Shown one piece after another: positions 38,201-48,886 of a DNA stretch of 64,000 nt. The translations under genes were made by a program, and so were the position numbers. Under the pieces are notes generated by a model, which saw nothing but the letters and a program-made list of their open reading frames with translations, ran no database searches and was not told the origin of the DNA. This DNA comes from Tetrahymena thermophila SB210 (lineage: Eukaryota > Ciliophora > Oligohymenophorea > Hymenostomatida > Tetrahymenidae), in contig NW_002476218.1 in assembly GCF_000189635.1 (NCBI RefSeq), forward strand, positions 372,001 through 436,000. The letters are read 5' to 3'. Positions within the stretch are counted from its first letter, which is position 1. Every line of letters starts with the position of its first letter.

Positions 38201-39026
38201 AGTTTGGCATGCATGCTCTTCGAAATGCTCACAGGAGATTTTCTATTTGAGCCTAGAAAAGGTCCTACTTTTTCCAAGAACGATGACCACTTAGCTCAAA
38301 TTGAAGAGTTGTGTAAGAAGTTCCCAAAGAGCTTTGCAAAGAGAGGTGAAAAATCAAAAGTAATTTTAAAAATATAAATTTATTTAATTTTTACTAAAAT
38401 ACTTCGAAAAATTAAATAGAAATACTTTGATAATAATGGCAATCTTAGAAGAATACCTTAGTTATAATACTGGCCTCTCAAGTCTGTTTTAGTAGAAAAG
38501 TAATTATTGTTTATTTTTTTATTTACATAAATTAAATTTAATATTTTATTCATATCAAAATAGATATCGCTTGAAAGAGAAAGAAGCTAAAGCTTTTGAA
38601 GATTTCATGATGCCTATGCTTCACTGCATGCCTGAAAAAAGAGCTACTGCTGAGCAAATGCTCAATCACCCATGGTTGAAGGGTCCTACTACTTCATATG
38701 AGTTTAAATAAACTGAATAGGAATATTAGGATTACATTAAAAGAAAGCAAAAACTTATAGATATTGCAAAACTCTAAGGTGAAGAATATGTAGACCCTAA
38801 CTAAGAAAATAATGAATTATATGATGATGACATCTATGATGGAGATGGTGAAGTAAGTAGCTTGGAAGAATTCGAAAATGATGACGAGTTTTATGGTTAC
38901 AAGCCAGACATTAATATCAAACTTGTAGATAGATCATTTACTAATTTAGGATACATAGGATATGGTGATGGAATTGATTTAGAAGCACTCGACAATGGTG
39001 GAAATTGGCAATTCAATAATGTTTGA
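35295..39026 (+). CDS. SRPK: SR-protein kinase (SRPK / Sky1 / Dsk1 family)
   Basis: Phosphorylates Arg-Ser dipeptides of splicing factors. The kinase domain is unmistakable: GGYHPVHIGEVVNKRYVVIQ then KIGWGHFSTVWLAKD (Gly loop), VALKIQKSAPHYLEAAFDEV (Lys and the SRPK-specific AxxxEI/V helix), VIHTDLKPENVLL (catalytic loop), KIADLGNACW (DLG), TRQYRSPEVI, TADIWSLACMLFEMLTGDFL, and HCMPEKRATAEQMLNHPWLK. Between the catalytic loop and DLG sits an insert of roughly 180 residues, Gln/Lys/Asp-rich; a spacer at this place is an SRPK hallmark controlling cytoplasmic location. The N-terminal extension carries poly-Gln (IAKQQQQMALLQQQQQ) and joins through an intron (about 36368-36621) to EPTLEDIMNQVD. 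The first exons are uncertain: ATG 35295 (MYSEG) joins in phase to 35504, and an odd GTGC donor is needed near 35640. A minimal start would be ATG 36642. The tail is acidic; TGA is 39024-39026. Confidence 0.92.
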
Positions 39027-39040
39027 AAATATAATTTTGC

Positions 39041-39076
<36 letters not shown>

Positions 39077-40307
39077 GCTTTTCTTATTAAGAGGTTCAAA
39101 TTGATTTCATAAAGCAATTGAAATATAAAAACCAATTTTAAGAAAACAAAAACCAATAAAACTCTACTTAAAAATAATAACAATTATAACAACAATATCA
39201 ACTAAATTATGAATTTAATTATTCAACAAATAAATAAATAAATATTCCAATAAATTAAATTCTTTTTGGTTAAAATTTAAATAACCAGATTCAATCCACT
39301 CAACTCAATTCAACTCAACTCCACACAATTCCTTTCTTCTTTCTCACATTAATAAGTCCAAAAATCAAATATTATTTTTATAATTATATAAACCAATTAT
39401 TTTTATACATCACTTCATTAAATATTGAATAACGAAATGGGAGTTTGGAAATGTAAAATGAGATGATGGTTAAACTAATTAATTAAATAACTAACATTAA
39501 TAAATAAATATAGATTGCTATATGATATTGTTTTTTTATACACACTTAAATAAATAAATATTATTTGAATAATTAATTAATAAATTAATTGAAGCTAGCT
39601 TCGATAGATAAATAGAGTCTTTTGTATAGTTAATTAGTAAGATAATCAGCTTTTAATTTATTAAATAATAATTGCCTAATTTTATGAAAAATAGTTTTTA
39701 ATATTTATAGAAAAGAAAAAGATTTATATATAATTAATAATAATGCAAATAAAAGATGAAAACAAATATAATTAACTTATTCTTAAGAATGCACTTATCT
39801 TACTCATTCGTTATCAATCACTTATTTCATTATTCTTCTATTTTAAGCTTATATATTATATAGTTAAGTATTATTGGATTGTTTATTTTATATATCCCTA
39901 TATCATTTGCCTTCTTTGATATTTATAGAAACTCTCTTCAAAAATTATTTTCTTAATTTAAAGTCTCTTTAATTCTTTTAATAAATAATATCTTTTATCT
40001 ATTTTTTAAATTAAAATATAAATAATACTTAAAAAAAGATTAATTTTTTATTTAAAAGCAATTAAAAATAAAACTTAATAATTAAAGATTAATTTATGCA
40101 TTTAAATTTCTTTGCTATTTTAGTTTTTATAAGTAATAAATAAAATTTAGTTATAAAAATAGTAATATTTAATTTATTTTAATTTGAGATATGGACAAAA
40201 ATTTATTTTTTTTTAAATTGAATATTTTAATTGAGAAGTCATAACTATTTATACTATATCCATAGATTTAAAAAATAAATATATATTTTCTAAAGAAAAC
40301 ATAAATG
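39027..40307. other. Intergenic region downstream of the SRPK gene
   Basis: Starts with a TAA microsatellite and A/C-rich sequence (about 39100-39360, with CAACTCAACTC-like repeats) that is probably 3' UTR. The rest is A/T tracts without a gene. Confidence 0.6.
39041..39074. repeat. (TAA)n microsatellite
   Basis: About eleven tandem ATA/TAA triplets starting 15 bases after the kinase stop codon. With UAA = Gln these would read as poly-Gln if they lay upstream of the stop. Confidence 0.9.
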
Positions 40308-40336
40308 AAAATTTAATTATTTAAAATTAAAAAAAT

Positions 40337-40408
40337 TTAAAGCGATGGGTTTCGATCCCATGACCACCGAATACACGTTCCGGTATGCTTCCACTGCACC
40401 ACGCTTTA
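40337..40408 (-). tRNA. tRNA-like gene, initiator-like scaffold, non-canonical anticodon loop (copy 1)
   Basis: 72 nt on the minus strand that fold fully. Acceptor TAAAGCG/CGCTTTA is seven perfect pairs. D-arm is GTGC-AGTGGAA-GCAT. Anticodon arm is CCGGA-ACGTGTA-TTCGG, the variable loop TGGTC, and T-arm ATGGG-ATCGAAA-CCCAT. The D-loop (compare AGCGGAA) and the T-loop ATCGAAA, with A in place of T54, are signatures of eukaryotic initiator tRNA-Met. The internal A box (TGGTGCAGTGG) and B box (GGATCGAAACC) suit Pol III. The anticodon loop, however, is ACGTGTA, not CTCATAA: the triplet at 34-36 is GTG (His codons), residue 33 is C, not the universal T, and 37 is a pyrimidine. Either it is a decayed initiator tRNA or an unusual tRNA-like RNA. 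The G-T pair in the anticodon stem supports this strand, because the other strand would have an A-C mismatch. Confidence 0.7.
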
Positions 40409-40631
40409 TATATTAAGATACATAATTTTTTAAAGCAGGAATATAAACATAAAAAAAATACTAGTTACTTTACATTAATCATGCTTATTTTTTTTATATT
40501 TTCTTGAAATATTAATATTTTAAAATTATAAATTATTTTTTTGGCTGTAAACTACACAAAATCTTTTGAAAATGCTTAAATTTATTTATTTATATATTTA
40601 AGAAAATTTAATTATTTAGAATTTTAAAAAT

Positions 40632-40703
40632 TTAAAGCGATGGGTTTCGATCCCATGACCACCGAATACACGTTCCGGTATGCTTCCACTGCACCACGCT
40701 CTA
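40632..40703 (-). tRNA. tRNA-like gene, initiator-like scaffold, non-canonical anticodon loop (copy 2)
   Basis: Second copy, 295 bp downstream, identical to copy 1 over the 72 nt except one acceptor-stem base (third base A to G). That change turns an A-T pair into a G-T wobble and so keeps the stem. It has the same anticodon loop ACGTGTA and T-loop ATCGAAA. A T-run follows the 3' end on the minus strand in both copies, as for Pol III termination. Confidence 0.7.
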
Positions 40704-40898
40704 TATATTAAAATACATAATTTTTAAAAGCAGGAATTTAAACATAAAAAAAATACTAGTTTTTTTACATTAATAATGCTTATTTTTATATATTTTCTTG
40801 AAACTTTAATATTTTAAAATTATAAATTATTTTTTGGGCTGTAAACTACACAAAATCTTTTGAAAATGCTTAAATTTATTTATTTATATACTTAATGA

Positions 40899-41344
40899 TA
40901 TGTATTTAATTGTTTTTAATGTCACAAACAATATCTTTAGAAATTAATATTTTAATTTATATATTTTATTTTTAAAATTATATGATAAGATTCTTAGAAA
41001 TAAATTTAAAGATTAGATTAAAACATACTGAAGCTATTTAAAGCTCAAGTTGTGAAATTATTTTTTAAAGATTTTGAACATAAATGAATGGATTAGACTA
41101 ATAAATACTCTAAACTAAAAAAGAATTGCATCTTTATATCAGTAAAGGACATACAAATTAAAAAATTGAATTTTTAATTAGCTTGGGAAACGAATAGGAA
41201 TATCTATGTTTTTATTAAATATATTTGAAATAAAATAAATAGATCTTAGCAAGAAAGTTTGTCTGTAAAAAGAAAGATATTTCAATTCAGTTCATAGATA
41301 AATAATTAGCTATTTAAGTATAATTTGTAAAGCAAATATATAAA
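40899..41344. other. Upstream region of the RPB7-like gene, with possible N-terminal extension
   Basis: From ATG 41084 a TGA-free frame runs in phase into the RPB7 frame at 41345 (MNGLDQQILQTKKELHLYIS at its start). It could encode an 87-residue extension not known in RPB7, but openness over this length is not significant in a one-stop code. The rest is AT-rich. Confidence 0.4.
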
Positions 41345-41974
41345 ATGTTTTATCATACATCTGGTTTAAGAACTATTTTGTAGATTCACCCTACTCATAT
41401 GGGTATGCTTATTGGAAATGATAAAGTCAACCTTAATAATAATGATTTGCTTAAAAAAGAATTAATTGAAAAAGTAGAAGGTAAAAAAAGTAATGAACAT
41501 GGATATATTATTTTGGTAGTAAATTTAAGATATATGAGCAAACCATTAATTGATTATGATGGCTTTATTAAAGTTGAGATATAGTTTGATGCATTAACAT
41601 TTAAACCATAACTTAAAGAATATATTGATATCTAAATAACTGAAATCAAGCAAAATCACATTGCTGGTTCTGTTGGCCCTATGAACATATTTTATGTCCC
41701 CAATCGTAAGCTTCCTTAACAACTTTAAAAGTAATAATTTTATTTTTAATTAATTATGTTAAATATTAAAAATTGGAATAGTGTATTTGTTTTTTTATAT
41801 AGATCATGTTTATTAAAGATTATTAACTTATAAATTAGCGAATTAAAAGATGGTAAACTTGAATCTGATGATTTAACCTTATACGAAGGTGATAAATTGA
41901 GAGTTTTGATAGAAACTATTAACAATGATAAAATCCTTTGTAAAGTAGATGATGATTTTAATAGTTATTAATGA
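41345..41974 (+). CDS. RPB7: RPB7-like RNA polymerase subunit
   Basis: The stalk subunit of RNA polymerase II, partner of RPB4. The start MFYHTSGLRTILQIHPTHMG corresponds to MFYHISLEHEILLHPRYFG of eukaryotic RPB7. ELIEKVEGKKSNEHGYIILV matches the LF-EVEG-T-KYGFVI segment; IDYDGFIKVEIQFDALTFKP matches the tip of the N-terminal domain; and IAGSVGPMNIFYVPNRKLP matches FTEIGPMSCFISRHSIP at the start of the OB fold. An intron at about 41730-41820 leads to the C-terminal strand segment YEGDKLRVLIETINNDKIL and TGA 41972-41974. The OB part is shorter than usual. RPC8 and RPA43 are relatives, but the MFYH start points to RPB7. An upstream in-frame ATG is at 41084. Confidence 0.8.
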
Positions 41975-43012
41975 TTTTAGAGTAAGCAAATCTTGCTTTA
42001 TTTAGCATAAATATGATTTATAAAGATCTTGTCTATCAGTTTTATTGGCAAAAAATATTATTTTAAGTTGAAAAATAAAAGCAGGATGCATTTATATATA
42101 AATATATTAACTTTCAGTTGTGAGTGAATTAACTTTTTTATTAATGGTTTTATTGGACATTTGTATATTGTAAAGATAGCAGATGATAGTTTCTGTACTA
42201 AAAAATTAATTTTTAAATTCCAAATAAAAACAAATAAAATGAAATATTTCTCCTTCAAACAAAACTATTTAAAAAAATCAATTAAAAATTTCTTACAATA
42301 AGGGGTTAGAAGAGATTATTACTAAAAAAATCTAATCAATTTTAAAAGATCAAAAATAACGATTTTAAATGATGTTTTTAAATATTTGGTTTTAAATAAA
42401 ATAAATAAAGAAGTAAAAAAATTATAAACAAAATAAACGAGCATTAAGCTAAAATATGTTAAATTTAATTAATTAACAAATATAATATTTTAAATATAAT
42501 TTTAAAATTTATATTAAAAAATTGTAATTTAGTGATAAAGTGAAAGGATTAAATTCTTTTTGTATTAATTTGAAAAGACATGATTGTAAAAATGCTTATC
42601 AAAAACTTCGCATTGTTATTTGATAAAAATTAAGGAAAATAAATGAGTTATTTATTTACAGTTAATCATCTCGATTTACAAAGCTGTGATTGTAATTTTG
42701 CTATTTAGACAAAAAGCAATATGACTGAATGCATATTTAAATTATTAATTAATTTTTATAATAGTTTGTGAATAGACATAAGAATTATAAAATTAAAAAC
42801 TATTGTTTGCGAATGACGAGAGCTCCAAAGTGAATGAATGAATGAAAGAAAGAGAGAAAGAATGAATGAATGAATATGCAAATTAATGATTTTAGAAAGC
42901 TTAGATTATTATGGATTAATAGAGATTGAATTTAAGAAGAAATATTCAATTTATTTTGAAATAAAAATATAAATATAAATTAATATTTTAAAGAAAGAAT
43001 AAAAAAAGAAAT
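41975..43012. other. Intergenic region
   Basis: AT-rich, with a GAAT/GAAA simple repeat at about 42833-42876 just upstream of the splicing-factor gene. No gene seen. Confidence 0.7.
42833..42876. repeat. GAAT/GAAAG simple repeat
   Basis: Tandem TGAA units interrupted by GAAAG/GAGAG units, purine-rich on the plus strand, lying 140 bases upstream of the next start codon. Confidence 0.85.
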
Positions 43013-44938
43013 ATGAGCAGAGAACATTCAAGAGACAGAGACAGTAAAAGCCAAAAGAAATTATTCTTGGGTAACCTCTCTAGAGATGTAAAAGATTTGA
43101 ATCCACTTATTTAATTTAAAATTAGAAATAAATTCGATATGATCCATATATGGTCTGTGATATGTTTTCATTTTTGATGAATGAATAATATAAAAATATC
43201 AAATAATCATAAAAAATGCTAACTACCTAACCAAACGTTATATATTTTAATTCTAAATAAATATTAAATAGGTTGAAGAAAGAGATGTTAAAGATCTTTT
43301 CGAAAAGCATGGTAAAATCAGTGAAATCAAGATTAAAAAGAAAGGTCCTAACTGTTATGGATTTATCGAATTCGAAGATTCCCGTGATGCTAAGGATGCT
43401 CTCAAGGAGTAATTTATATTCTTTTATTAAAAATTTCCTTAAGGCATTATTTTTATGCTTCTAAATATCATTCGCTGCTATGAAAATTTTTCAAGGAGCA
43501 GACAGATGTGGTGTACTTGAGTTATTCTAGTTAGAATAATTTATTTTAGATGGCTTTTGCTTTACTTAACCCCTTTTTTAATTTTAAAAATATTCCATGA
43601 TGGTAGGTAATAAAAATATTAAAAATTGGTTTTATAAAATAGAAATGGTAATTCATTGAAGGGTAAAGAACTCAGATTAGAATTCGGTAATGGCGGCAGA
43701 AAGAAAAGAAACGAAGGCTGTTATACTTGCGGTTCTCTCCATCATATTGCTAAAGACTGTAGCAAAACTAGAAGAACTAGCAGCAATGGTAATAAAAATA
43801 GATGCTATAATTGTGGTTCAACTAGCCATAAGGTCAGAGACTGCCAGTAAGATTATTTAGTTAAAATAATTGAAAGTATAACGAATGTATTTAATAAAAT
43901 AATAGTCAAAATAGAAGAAGCAGATCCAGAGATAGAAGAAGAAGATCAAGATCTCGTTCTGACTCTAGAAGCAGTAAACCTTTTATTAAAAATATATAAA
44001 TCAACTCTGAAATTTGATCATCAAAACAAAATTTCAATAAGTGCAGTCGTCTACAAAATCTTATTTAAATTAAAATGAAATAATGAAAAAATTAAACAAA
44101 AATTTTGCAAAATAAAGAAAAAAGCTTGATTTTTGAAAAAAAGATTTTTGGTATATCAACAATTTCTTTATTTTAAGTAGGTGTCTCCCCACAATTTTAT
44201 TTGCAAAGATAATTTAGATAATTAAGGATGCAATTAATATAATTTCCTTCTATTTTATTAGATTTGTCTGTCTGTCTTAATTACATGATTATAACTTGAC
44301 ATTCAAAATTTTACTTCCTAAGTTTATTAATTATTTCAATAAAAAATATCATTTAAATTTAATATGAGATGGATTGATTTATTCTTGCTTTAACTTGATC
44401 AATTACAACCAAAATTACAAAATTAAATTTTATAAAAAAATGAAAGAATTTCGATTTGAAATTTTTATAAAATATTTTAAAATGAATTTCAGAAAAAACC
44501 ACATTTTCAAATTGTAATTTATTTATTTACCTATTTACTTGTGAACTAACAGGAAGACAAAGAAGCAGATCTGACGACAGAAACAGAAGAAGAAGAGACT
44601 CTCGCTCTGACTCTAGAAATAGAAGAAGAAGAAGAGATATGTCTAGATCTAGATCCGCTGGTGACAGAAGAAAGAGAAGTAGTGATAGAGGTGATAGAAG
44701 AAGACCTAGTCCTGATAATAGAAGAAGAAGATCAAGCTCAAGAGGTCAAAGAAGATCCGACAGCAGAAGCTATAATAACAGAAATAATAACAGATCTAAT
44801 TCAGCTGGTTCTCATAAAAATGATAGATCAGGTAGCAATCTCAACAATGGAAACAATCAACCTGCTAACAACAATTCTTATAACAATGGTAATAACAACA
44901 ATTCTCGTTCTCCCTCCAGACAATCTAACTCAAATTGA
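43013..44938 (+). CDS. SR-type splicing factor: RRM, two CCHC zinc knuckles, RS domain
   Basis: Start MSREHSRDRDSKSQKKLFLG contains RNP2 (KLFLGNL). The intron at 43088-43271 joins NLSRDVEERDVKDLFEKHGK in phase, and RNP1 is GPNCYGFIEF. After an intron come LKGKELRLEFGNGG and two perfect CX2CX4HX4C knuckles, CYTCGSLHHIAKDC and CYNCGSTSHKVRDC. An intron splits the last Gln codon after the second knuckle. The RS part begins NRRSRSRDRRRRSRSRSDSR, is cut by a long intron (about 43979-44553) and continues as RRQRSRSDDRNRRRRDSRSD, ending in an Asn/Ser tail and TGA 44936-44938. Domain order is that of plant RSZ33/RS2Z (one RRM, two knuckles); animal SRSF7 has one knuckle. It would bind pre-mRNA, and its RS domain is the substrate type of the SRPK encoded 4 kb upstream. 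Confidence 0.93.
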
Positions 44939-46783
44939 GAAAAATTGTCGCTTTATAGAGTAGTAATGGGGAACAATGAGAAAACAACAACAAGTACTGC
45001 ACCTCCTCTCCATAAATTGATATAAATAAATACATTACTTATATTTGGCTTGTTGATTTATTTATTGATTGATTTGATTGCTTGTCATCCATCTATCTAT
45101 CCATCTATCCATAGATCGGTCGGTCCTTTCATTCCTTCGCCTACATTAAATCATATTTTAAATAAAGTAAACAGCTTGACTCATTCATTCTAAATTGATT
45201 ATTTAATAACTTATTTTATTATAAATTATTATTAGTTGAATTCTGACAAACTGCATAAAAAGACTATTGGGAACTCTATTTATATAAATTAATCTATCTA
45301 ATAAGTTTCTTACTAGTCTAGGTTTAACTGATTATACTTATAAAACTAAATTAATGGTTGCTAAATCGTGTTGTTCTCCTTCTTGTTGTGTTGTTGAATA
45401 TTATTGTTTCTCTTAAATTCTCTTGTATCTATCTCAATTGAAATCTTGTGTGCTAATGAATACTATCTATCTATCTCTATATATTACTTACTCTTCTTCT
45501 CTTCTACTTCATGAGTACCACTTACAAACAAAACGAAAAAGCAAACAAAAGCACAAACAAATGCATATATATATATACACATACACACAAGCATTATTAT
45601 AAAAGCGGCAATAATGCCTGTCAAGTAAAAAGCAATAAAAAACACCTAAATATACTTATAATATAAATATACAACAAATTATTGTTTGATGAGTTAGTTT
45701 ATCAACATCAGCAGCTTTGAATTGGGAATATTTTTATGACATTATTTAACTCAATTCGAATGCTTGCTTTTGTTGACAAGCAAGATCTTCAAAACAGGTT
45801 GTTTAGGATTTGTTGAAATGTTGCTTTTGTATTTTAAGTGGTACTAGGTGCAGTAGTTAGTAGCAAGATCAATTATTAGAATATTTGACTGCATTTGAGA
45901 AGTCTGCTTTCCCCAAAATACTTTGATGGTGCTAATCTTTTCCTCAGCAACTCAATCAAACATTTTTTTTTTAATTTATTTTAATTTTAATTTATTTTTA
46001 ATTTATTTATTTAAATTTTTATCATGCTTCTTCTCTACTCTGGTCTTCTCAAAAATAATCAAATCCCAGCAATCAATCAATCATACAAAAAACTAACTAC
46101 AAACTAACTTAAAAGAAAATTAAAAGAATGACTTAGTTAAAAATATTTTTATCTGAAATATAAATAAATAAATGCATAAATCTAAGTGAGTTTTAAATTT
46201 GTCTAAACTAAAGGGAGTCAGTCTCAGACGTTATTATTTGATTATTCTAATACTTTATATAAATATAGATAGATTGTTGATTTATTCAATAAAACTTTTA
46301 TTTATTTTAGCATTTTTTAGGCTTTATTTTAAATGAAATTTGATTGAAAATGTTTGTAATTAATTAGTATTTTGTTTTCAAAAGAAAGCGTCTATTTAAA
46401 TTTTTCTTGATTTTAAATATGTGTGCAGCTGCTTTTTATTTATTTTATTATATTTTTAATATTATATACAGCAAATAAAACGCGATTAGTTTATAATTGA
46501 TATCTACTTAATACATTAATGTCATTTTAAAAACATGTTTTATTTTACGTAAGATCGGATTAATTAATAAAAATTAGCAAATGTTCTATCAATCTAATAA
46601 ATCTTTATTGTACTATTTTTATTTAAAAAAGAAAAAAAATAAACTATTTTTAAATTAATTATTTTTTTTTATTTATTATTTATCTCTTCATTAAAATATA
46701 AACTTAAAAAAATAGTAATAGGATACAAATTAAAGTAAAATAAAGAATAATCATCTTTGAAAAAATAAAATTTGATAAAAAGA
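44939..46783. other. Intergenic region with unexplained GC-raised block
   Basis: About 1.8 kb. Much of 44960-45600 and 45680-45960 is clearly richer in G and C than other spacers here. Minus-strand frames read in coding-like style (LAHKISIEIDTREFKRNNNI near 45340-45460; MSQKYSQFKAADVDKLTHQT near 45680-45740; MQSNILIIDLATNYCTQYHL near 45760-45905), but I could not assemble a gene. Part may be the 3' UTR of the splicing factor. The rest is A/T tract. Confidence 0.45.
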
Positions 46784-48886
46784 ATGGATAGATCGGATAG
46801 GGTAGATTATTAATTTTATGGATTTCATCCATATGATAAGCAAGATAGCAAAGAAGAGTTTATTTAGTATTTCAATTCGCGTTGTGAATGGATTATGAAT
46901 TAAAATAGTGATGAACTGAAAAATTAATTTATTCAGCTTGAAGAATATTTAAGTTTCATCAATAGTTACAATCAGACAAAAAAAGTAATGAAAAAGGAAT
47001 TAAATAAAATTGAAAAAATTTAAGTTAAACCTTAAAAAGTTAATGAGGATCTATCATAATAAGAGAAAAATGATAGTAAAGAAAGTTCAAGATATGAAGA
47101 AGTATACTAGTATTATGAAGTAATTGAAGAATATTTGAAGCAAGAAAAGCAGGAAGTTATAATAGAAAAACATAAATAAAATGAAGAATTGGAATAAAAG
47201 GACTTAATTAAAAGAAAAATTAAAAATCTCAAAGAAACCGCTTTTAAAAAGGCTTGGTAGATTCTTTACTTCAACCCATTATCTGTTTCTGCAAAATAGT
47301 GTTTCATTCATCTTTAATTGCACTAGTATTATTTGGAGTGGCTTGAGTTTGTTTTTAAAGAAATAAAGAAATCTGGTGAAATAAATGAGTGTACTATATA
47401 CATGAATGACTTAAATTTGTAAGATCATATAGTTTAAAATATAAGCGATCATTTATTTGATGAGATAAATGGATGCGATAGTTTAATAGTATATAAGCTA
47501 ATTCTCAAAAATAATAAATTAAATCATATAAATAATCTTCTTCGTTTGTTTCCCCCAAAATTTACTCATTTAACACTTGAGTTGTAAAATAACTAGCTCC
47601 TTGATTGTTCTTTCGCTTAATTCTTAATTTTTGGGAATATCTAAATTCTAACTCTCTACATTGATAATAATCCTACATTAACGGCAAAATGCTTGACCAA
47701 TTTGGCAAATAACATACACAAAAATTTAGAAGTAGAACTTTTCATCTGTGAAACTCTTTATCAGAATGATGCAATCATAGATTTTGTTGGTAAATGCCAT
47801 TCGCTAAAAATAAATGATAAGTAGCTTATTTACAATAACTCGTTTCTACTTGAAATCTAATTAGAAAATGTGAACGAAAGCTAATTCCAAAAACTAATGG
47901 CTATAATTGTTAATAACATAAATTTTGATTAGCAAAGCCAGCAACACCCAGTTAGTATGCAAGATAAGTTATTTACTTTTTCGAGTAGATAAAACTTCAC
48001 AAGTAAAAATCAAAAAAGTACATAATTGATCAACTTAGAAGAAGATAACAAGGATAGACGAAACTAGTAAGGTAGCTAGCCATAGTCCTCTAGCCATGTA
48101 GGTTAAACCAAGAATAAGTCTTAAATAGACTTAGAAACGAATAAAAAAGATATTCAAAGTAATGAAATTTTAGAAAAAGGGAAACCTGTTTCTAATGAAG
48201 AATAAAAAGAGGATGATGAAGAAGAAGATGATTTAGAGTTGACAGAGAAAAAAGATATCATTCTACAAATAAATGGCATAAAAATCCTTGATACTTCAGA
48301 AGATTCTCAATTAATAATGAACTTGAGTTAATTTGAAATGAGCATATTTGATGATAGAAATCTCTATTAAATGATAAGTTAGCTCCCTAAGATACCTACA
48401 AACCTCTAAGTAAAAAACTATAATGACATGCAAAAAAAAGATAAGTAAATAATAAAATTAATTCTATCAAGAAGAGAAAACATTATTACAATTAATGAAA
48501 AAACATACGATATGAAGACTTTTGTTATAAATCTTTCTCATTTTACTGAGGTTGAGCATGAGTTGGTCTTCTTGATTTAAAATCTTTAGCAAAATACCTC
48601 TATTGAAAATTTGGAAGTTTAAATCACCTCCTCTTCAGATAATGCAGACATTATTCTCAACAATCTGATCAAATATTATGACAGCTTAGAATCTCCTAAA
48701 CTCAAAGAACTAAAAATATCTACCGATATTACCTAAGATTTGTTTTTGATTTAAAACTTAAACAGAAAATATACACTTGCTGTAAATTCATAATTGCCAT
48801 TATATAGAAAGCTCTCTGATAATATTATTAGAGTAGACAGCGTGGCTTATCAATAAGGATAAAGTAAATAATTTAATTTACAATGA
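46784..48886 (+). CDS. Uncharacterised acidic protein with LRR-like segments
   Basis: An intronless gene of 700 residues, ATG 46784 (MDRSDRVDYQFYGFHPYDKQ) to TGA 48884-48886. It has a charged, probably coiled-coil N-terminal third (SSRYEEVYQYYEVIEEYLKQ). A middle section has LRR-like periodicity: KLILKNNKLNHINNLLRLF, FTHLTLELQNNQLLDCSFAQ, IQILTLYIDNNPTLTAKCLT. Then come an acidic low-complexity linker (KEDDEEEDDLEL) and a C-terminal part with further strand-turn pattern (FVINLSHFTEVEHELVFLIQ, NLEVQITSSSDNADIILNNL). No catalytic motif is visible. It may be a distant relative of the LRR protein at the start of the window, which shares the degenerate LRR style but not the GTPase region. Function unknown. 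Confidence 0.75.

Larger units (their letters stand above)
40308..40898. repeat. Recent tandem duplication (about 295 bp x 2) carrying the tRNA-like genes
   Basis: The segment with the tRNA-like gene and its flanks (GCAGGAATATAAACAT, ATACTAGTT, GCTGTAAACTACACAAAATC, AAAATGCTTAAATTTATTTA) occurs twice head to tail with a 295-bp offset. The copies differ at only a small number of positions, so the duplication is recent or homogenised. Confidence 0.9.

Noticed and set aside
40337-40408. tRNA on the plus strand
   Set aside because: The B-box-like palindrome looks right on both strands, but on the plus strand the T-arm would be at the 5' end and the anticodon stem would contain an A-C mismatch.
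41345-41974. RPC8 or RPA43 in place of RPB7
   Set aside because: The MFYH start and the GPM motif at the OB junction fit RPB7 better, though the shortened OB leaves some doubt.
44661-44963. Second plus-strand frame in the RS region (Glu/Ile/Val-rich)
   Set aside because: It is a frame-shifted reading of AGA/GAA-type RS codons. The RS frame joins in phase with the RRM and zinc knuckles.
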